NCBI RefSeq assembly: GCF_018687955.1
Contig: NZ_CP061309.1
Span: 558,001 to 622,000, forward strand
Direction of reading: 5' to 3'
Source of the DNA: Polynucleobacter ibericus
GTDB taxonomy: Bacteria > Pseudomonadota > Gammaproteobacteria > Burkholderiales > Burkholderiaceae
Length of the DNA stretch: 64,000 nucleotides
The position numbers and the translations under genes are program-made. A model generated the notes under the pieces. The model did not search any database. It worked only from the letters and a program-made list of their open reading frames with translations, and was not told where the DNA came from. Numbering within the stretch: the stretch's first letter is position 1; each line of letters starts with the position of its first letter. This document shows positions 62,328 through 64,000 of this stretch, one piece after another.

Positions 62328-64000
62328 GTGAGCGTTTTCACCTCCTTTATTCGAGGGGTAGTTGAAAAGCGCGCGCTTGTCATTTTTGCGTCAATCGTAC
62401 TGCTGGGCTTAGGCATGCTCAGTTTAAGTAAGTTACCAATTCAGCCATATCCAGGTGTAGCTCCATTAACGATTCAAGCCATCTCACAATGGCCTGGAAG
62501 AAGTACTACCGAAGTTGAGCAGCAAGTCACTATTCCGGTTGAGAATGCTTTGGCTGGTATCCCGGGCTTACAAGCTTTCCGCTCCGTATCCCTGTTTGGT
62601 TTATCGGTAGTCACTCTCAAATTTAACGACACTGCTGATCCTTTTAAAGCGCGTCAGACTTTTTTAGCAAACTTAGCAAATGTTGCTTTTCCATCGGGCG
62701 TCACCTCAAGTATTAGCCCTGACTCAGATGCAACAGGCGAGATCATGCGTTACGAGGTGCGTTCAGACTATGCATCTTCAACTCTACTGAAGACTCTGCA
62801 GAACTATGAGATCTACAAAGAGCTCAAGCAAACTCCGGGTGTAGCTGATGTATCTTCTTTCGGCGGCAAGGTACGTCAATATCAAGTCATTGTCAGCCCA
62901 GAAAGCATGCAGGCCAAGGGCATCTCTGTTAATCAGTTGATTGCTGCCTTAACCAATGCAAATAGTAATACCGGTGGCGGACTATTACCGAGTGGTGAAC
63001 AGCAATTTGTGGTCCGTGGGGTAGGCCTCCTCAAGAATATTGACGATATCAAGCAGGTCGTTATTACCATCAATAATGGTGTACCGATTCATATTGGGGA
63101 TGTAGCTAGGGTGGAAATTGGTAATGCTCCACGCTTGGGTATGTTCCAGTTCAATGACAATCCAGATTCTGTAGAAGGGATTGTGTATCTACGCCGTGGT
63201 GAGAATGCTACTGAAGTTTTGGCGCGCGTTCGCAACACGGTAGACAACATTAATAAACACGTACTGCCCCCTGGTATTGAAGTAAAGCCTTTCTATGATC
63301 GTCAGGTTCTGTTGGACATTACTGTCGGTACCGTAAAACATACTTTGTTCTTCGGTATTTCTTTGGTGCTGGCAGTGCTGTTCTTCTTCTTAGGTAATAT
63401 TCGTGCGGCTGCCGTAGTAGCTGCGGTCATTCCCTTAGCACTGTGTGTTTCGTTTATTCAGATGCACTTGTGGAGTGTGCCAGCCAATCTGATCTCCTTG
63501 GGTGCTATCGACTTTGGCGTGATTGTTGACTCAGCCGTGATTTTGACGGAGAACGTCATGCGTCACCTGGAAGAGGGCGGCAAGCGCTTAAACCAAAGCA
63601 TTATTCTCGCAACGAGTGAAGTACAGCGAGCGATGATTTATTCCACGGGCATCATCATCGTCGCCTACTCACCATTGTTCTTCATGGGCGGTGTTGAGGG
63701 CATTATCTTTAAGCCAATGGCCTTTACGATGGGCTTTGCTTTGATTGCTGCAATGATTCTCAGTTTGACATTCTTGCCGGCAATGATTTCATTGGTCTTT
63801 GGTGAGAATCTACACCATAAGCCACCATCTTTTATTACCAAGATCTTGGATAGCTATAAGCCTTTGCTGAGAAGGTGGATGGATCGCCCATTAACTATTT
63901 TCTCGGTAGCAGTCTTTGTATTGGGAATTACTTTGCTCAGTATGACTCGCTTGGGTACGGCATTCTTGCCGACGCTTGAGGAGAATAATATTTGGTTGCG
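62328..64000 (+). CDS. CzcA-type heavy-metal RND efflux pump, 5' part only
   Basis: GTG start at 62328 with AGGAGG 6 nt upstream; open to the window end (557 codons seen of about 1040). MSVFTSFIRGVVEKRALVIF, helices TM2-TM5 and porter loops. TM4 motif DFGVIVDSAVILTEN gives Asp395, Asp401, Glu408, which equal Asp402/Asp408/Glu415 of Cupriavidus CzcA, the proton relay of the divalent (Co/Zn/Cd) HME1 group, not the Cu/Ag group. Proton-driven export of divalent metals. C-terminal half lies beyond the window. Confidence 0.93.
   Translation, partial: MSVFTSFIRGVVEKRALVIFASIVLLGLGMLSLSKLPIQPYPGVAPLTIQAISQWPGRSTTEVEQQVTIPVENALAGIPGLQAFRSVSLFGLSVVTLKFNDTADPFKARQTFLANLANVAFPSGVTSSISPDSDATGEIMRYEVRSDYASSTLLKTLQNYEIYKELKQTPGVADVSSFGGKVRQYQVIVSPESMQAKGISVNQLIAALTNANSNTGGGLLPSGEQQFVVRGVGLLKNIDDIKQVVITINNGVPIHIGDVARVEIGNAPRLGMFQFNDNPDSVEGIVYLRRGENATEVLARVRNTVDNINKHVLPPGIEVKPFYDRQVLLDITVGTVKHTLFFGISLVLAVLFFFLGNIRAAAVVAAVIPLALCVSFIQMHLWSVPANLISLGAIDFGVIVDSAVILTENVMRHLEEGGKRLNQSIILATSEVQRAMIYSTGIIIVAYSPLFFMGGVEGIIFKPMAFTMGFALIAAMILSLTFLPAMISLVFGENLHHKPPSFITKILDSYKPLLRRWMDRPLTIFSVAVFVLGITLLSMTRLGTAFLPTLEENNIWL

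Noticed and set aside
1..64000. tRNA genes, CRISPR arrays, IS elements
   Set aside because: I found no T-loop/acceptor pattern, no regular short repeats and no transposase or terminal repeats by eye.

Overview
The window looks like a stretch of chromosome from a Polynucleobacter-type betaproteobacterium (Burkholderiaceae). This is an inference from moderate-to-low GC, gene families typical of Burkholderiales (TctC/Bug binding proteins, TIGR02450 Trp-rich protein, phasin-like protein, AddAB, Cys-less L31), tight gene packing and short spacers. I saw no tRNA, rRNA other than none, IS element, integrase or CRISPR array. Most of it is housekeeping and metabolic chromosome. The one clearly accessory stretch is about 50.1-53.3 kb (BrnT/BrnA toxin-antitoxin, SOS-regulated umuDC, small unassigned ORFs).

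0-23 kb: mainly single-gene metabolism and transport. It holds an Old Yellow Enzyme, a lactate-dehydrogenase-family flavoenzyme coupled to a DUF4239 membrane protein, two EamA exporters, a class V aminotransferase, NAD(P)H-hydrate dehydratase, a beta-CASP nuclease, a LOG-family protein, a truncated haemoglobin, a four-rhodanese protein next to a decayed tctC remnant, 3-hydroxyisobutyrate dehydrogenase, RhlE helicase, and a thiol dioxygenase/thioesterase/acetyltransferase operon.

23.4-30.1 kb: metal handling. A Mop protein, two tandem TupA-type oxyanion-binding proteins, a divergent ModE/PBP-type regulator and ModA lie together with no permease or ATPase. They are followed by feoAB under a clear Fur-box promoter and a c-type cytochrome.

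30-41 kb: SemiSWEET, an FAH-family hydrolase, a crotonase, a DUF5993-DsbB pair, a TctC protein, a four-lipoprotein operon (COG3014, YcfL, LpoB, CsgG/LpoB-like), then a MATE exporter and an ArnT-like glycosyltransferase.

41-57.7 kb: information processing and genome maintenance. rpmE2, rho with a C-rich leader, trxA, addB-addA, brnTA, umuDC, an ExoX-like nuclease, the SRP RNA gene divergent from dnaX, then dnaX-ybaB-recR. 57.9-64 kb: an OprB-like porin and a CzcCBA-type heavy-metal efflux operon whose pump gene runs off the window end.

Several real genes are missed by a plain ATG/GTG/TTG scan or by a length cut: brnT (apparent CTG start), the DUF4239 N-terminus (apparent ATT start), DUF5993, a 58-aa membrane protein, a 43-aa membrane protein after umuC, and the SRP RNA. 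No positions rest on computed alignments; all family calls are from motif reading.
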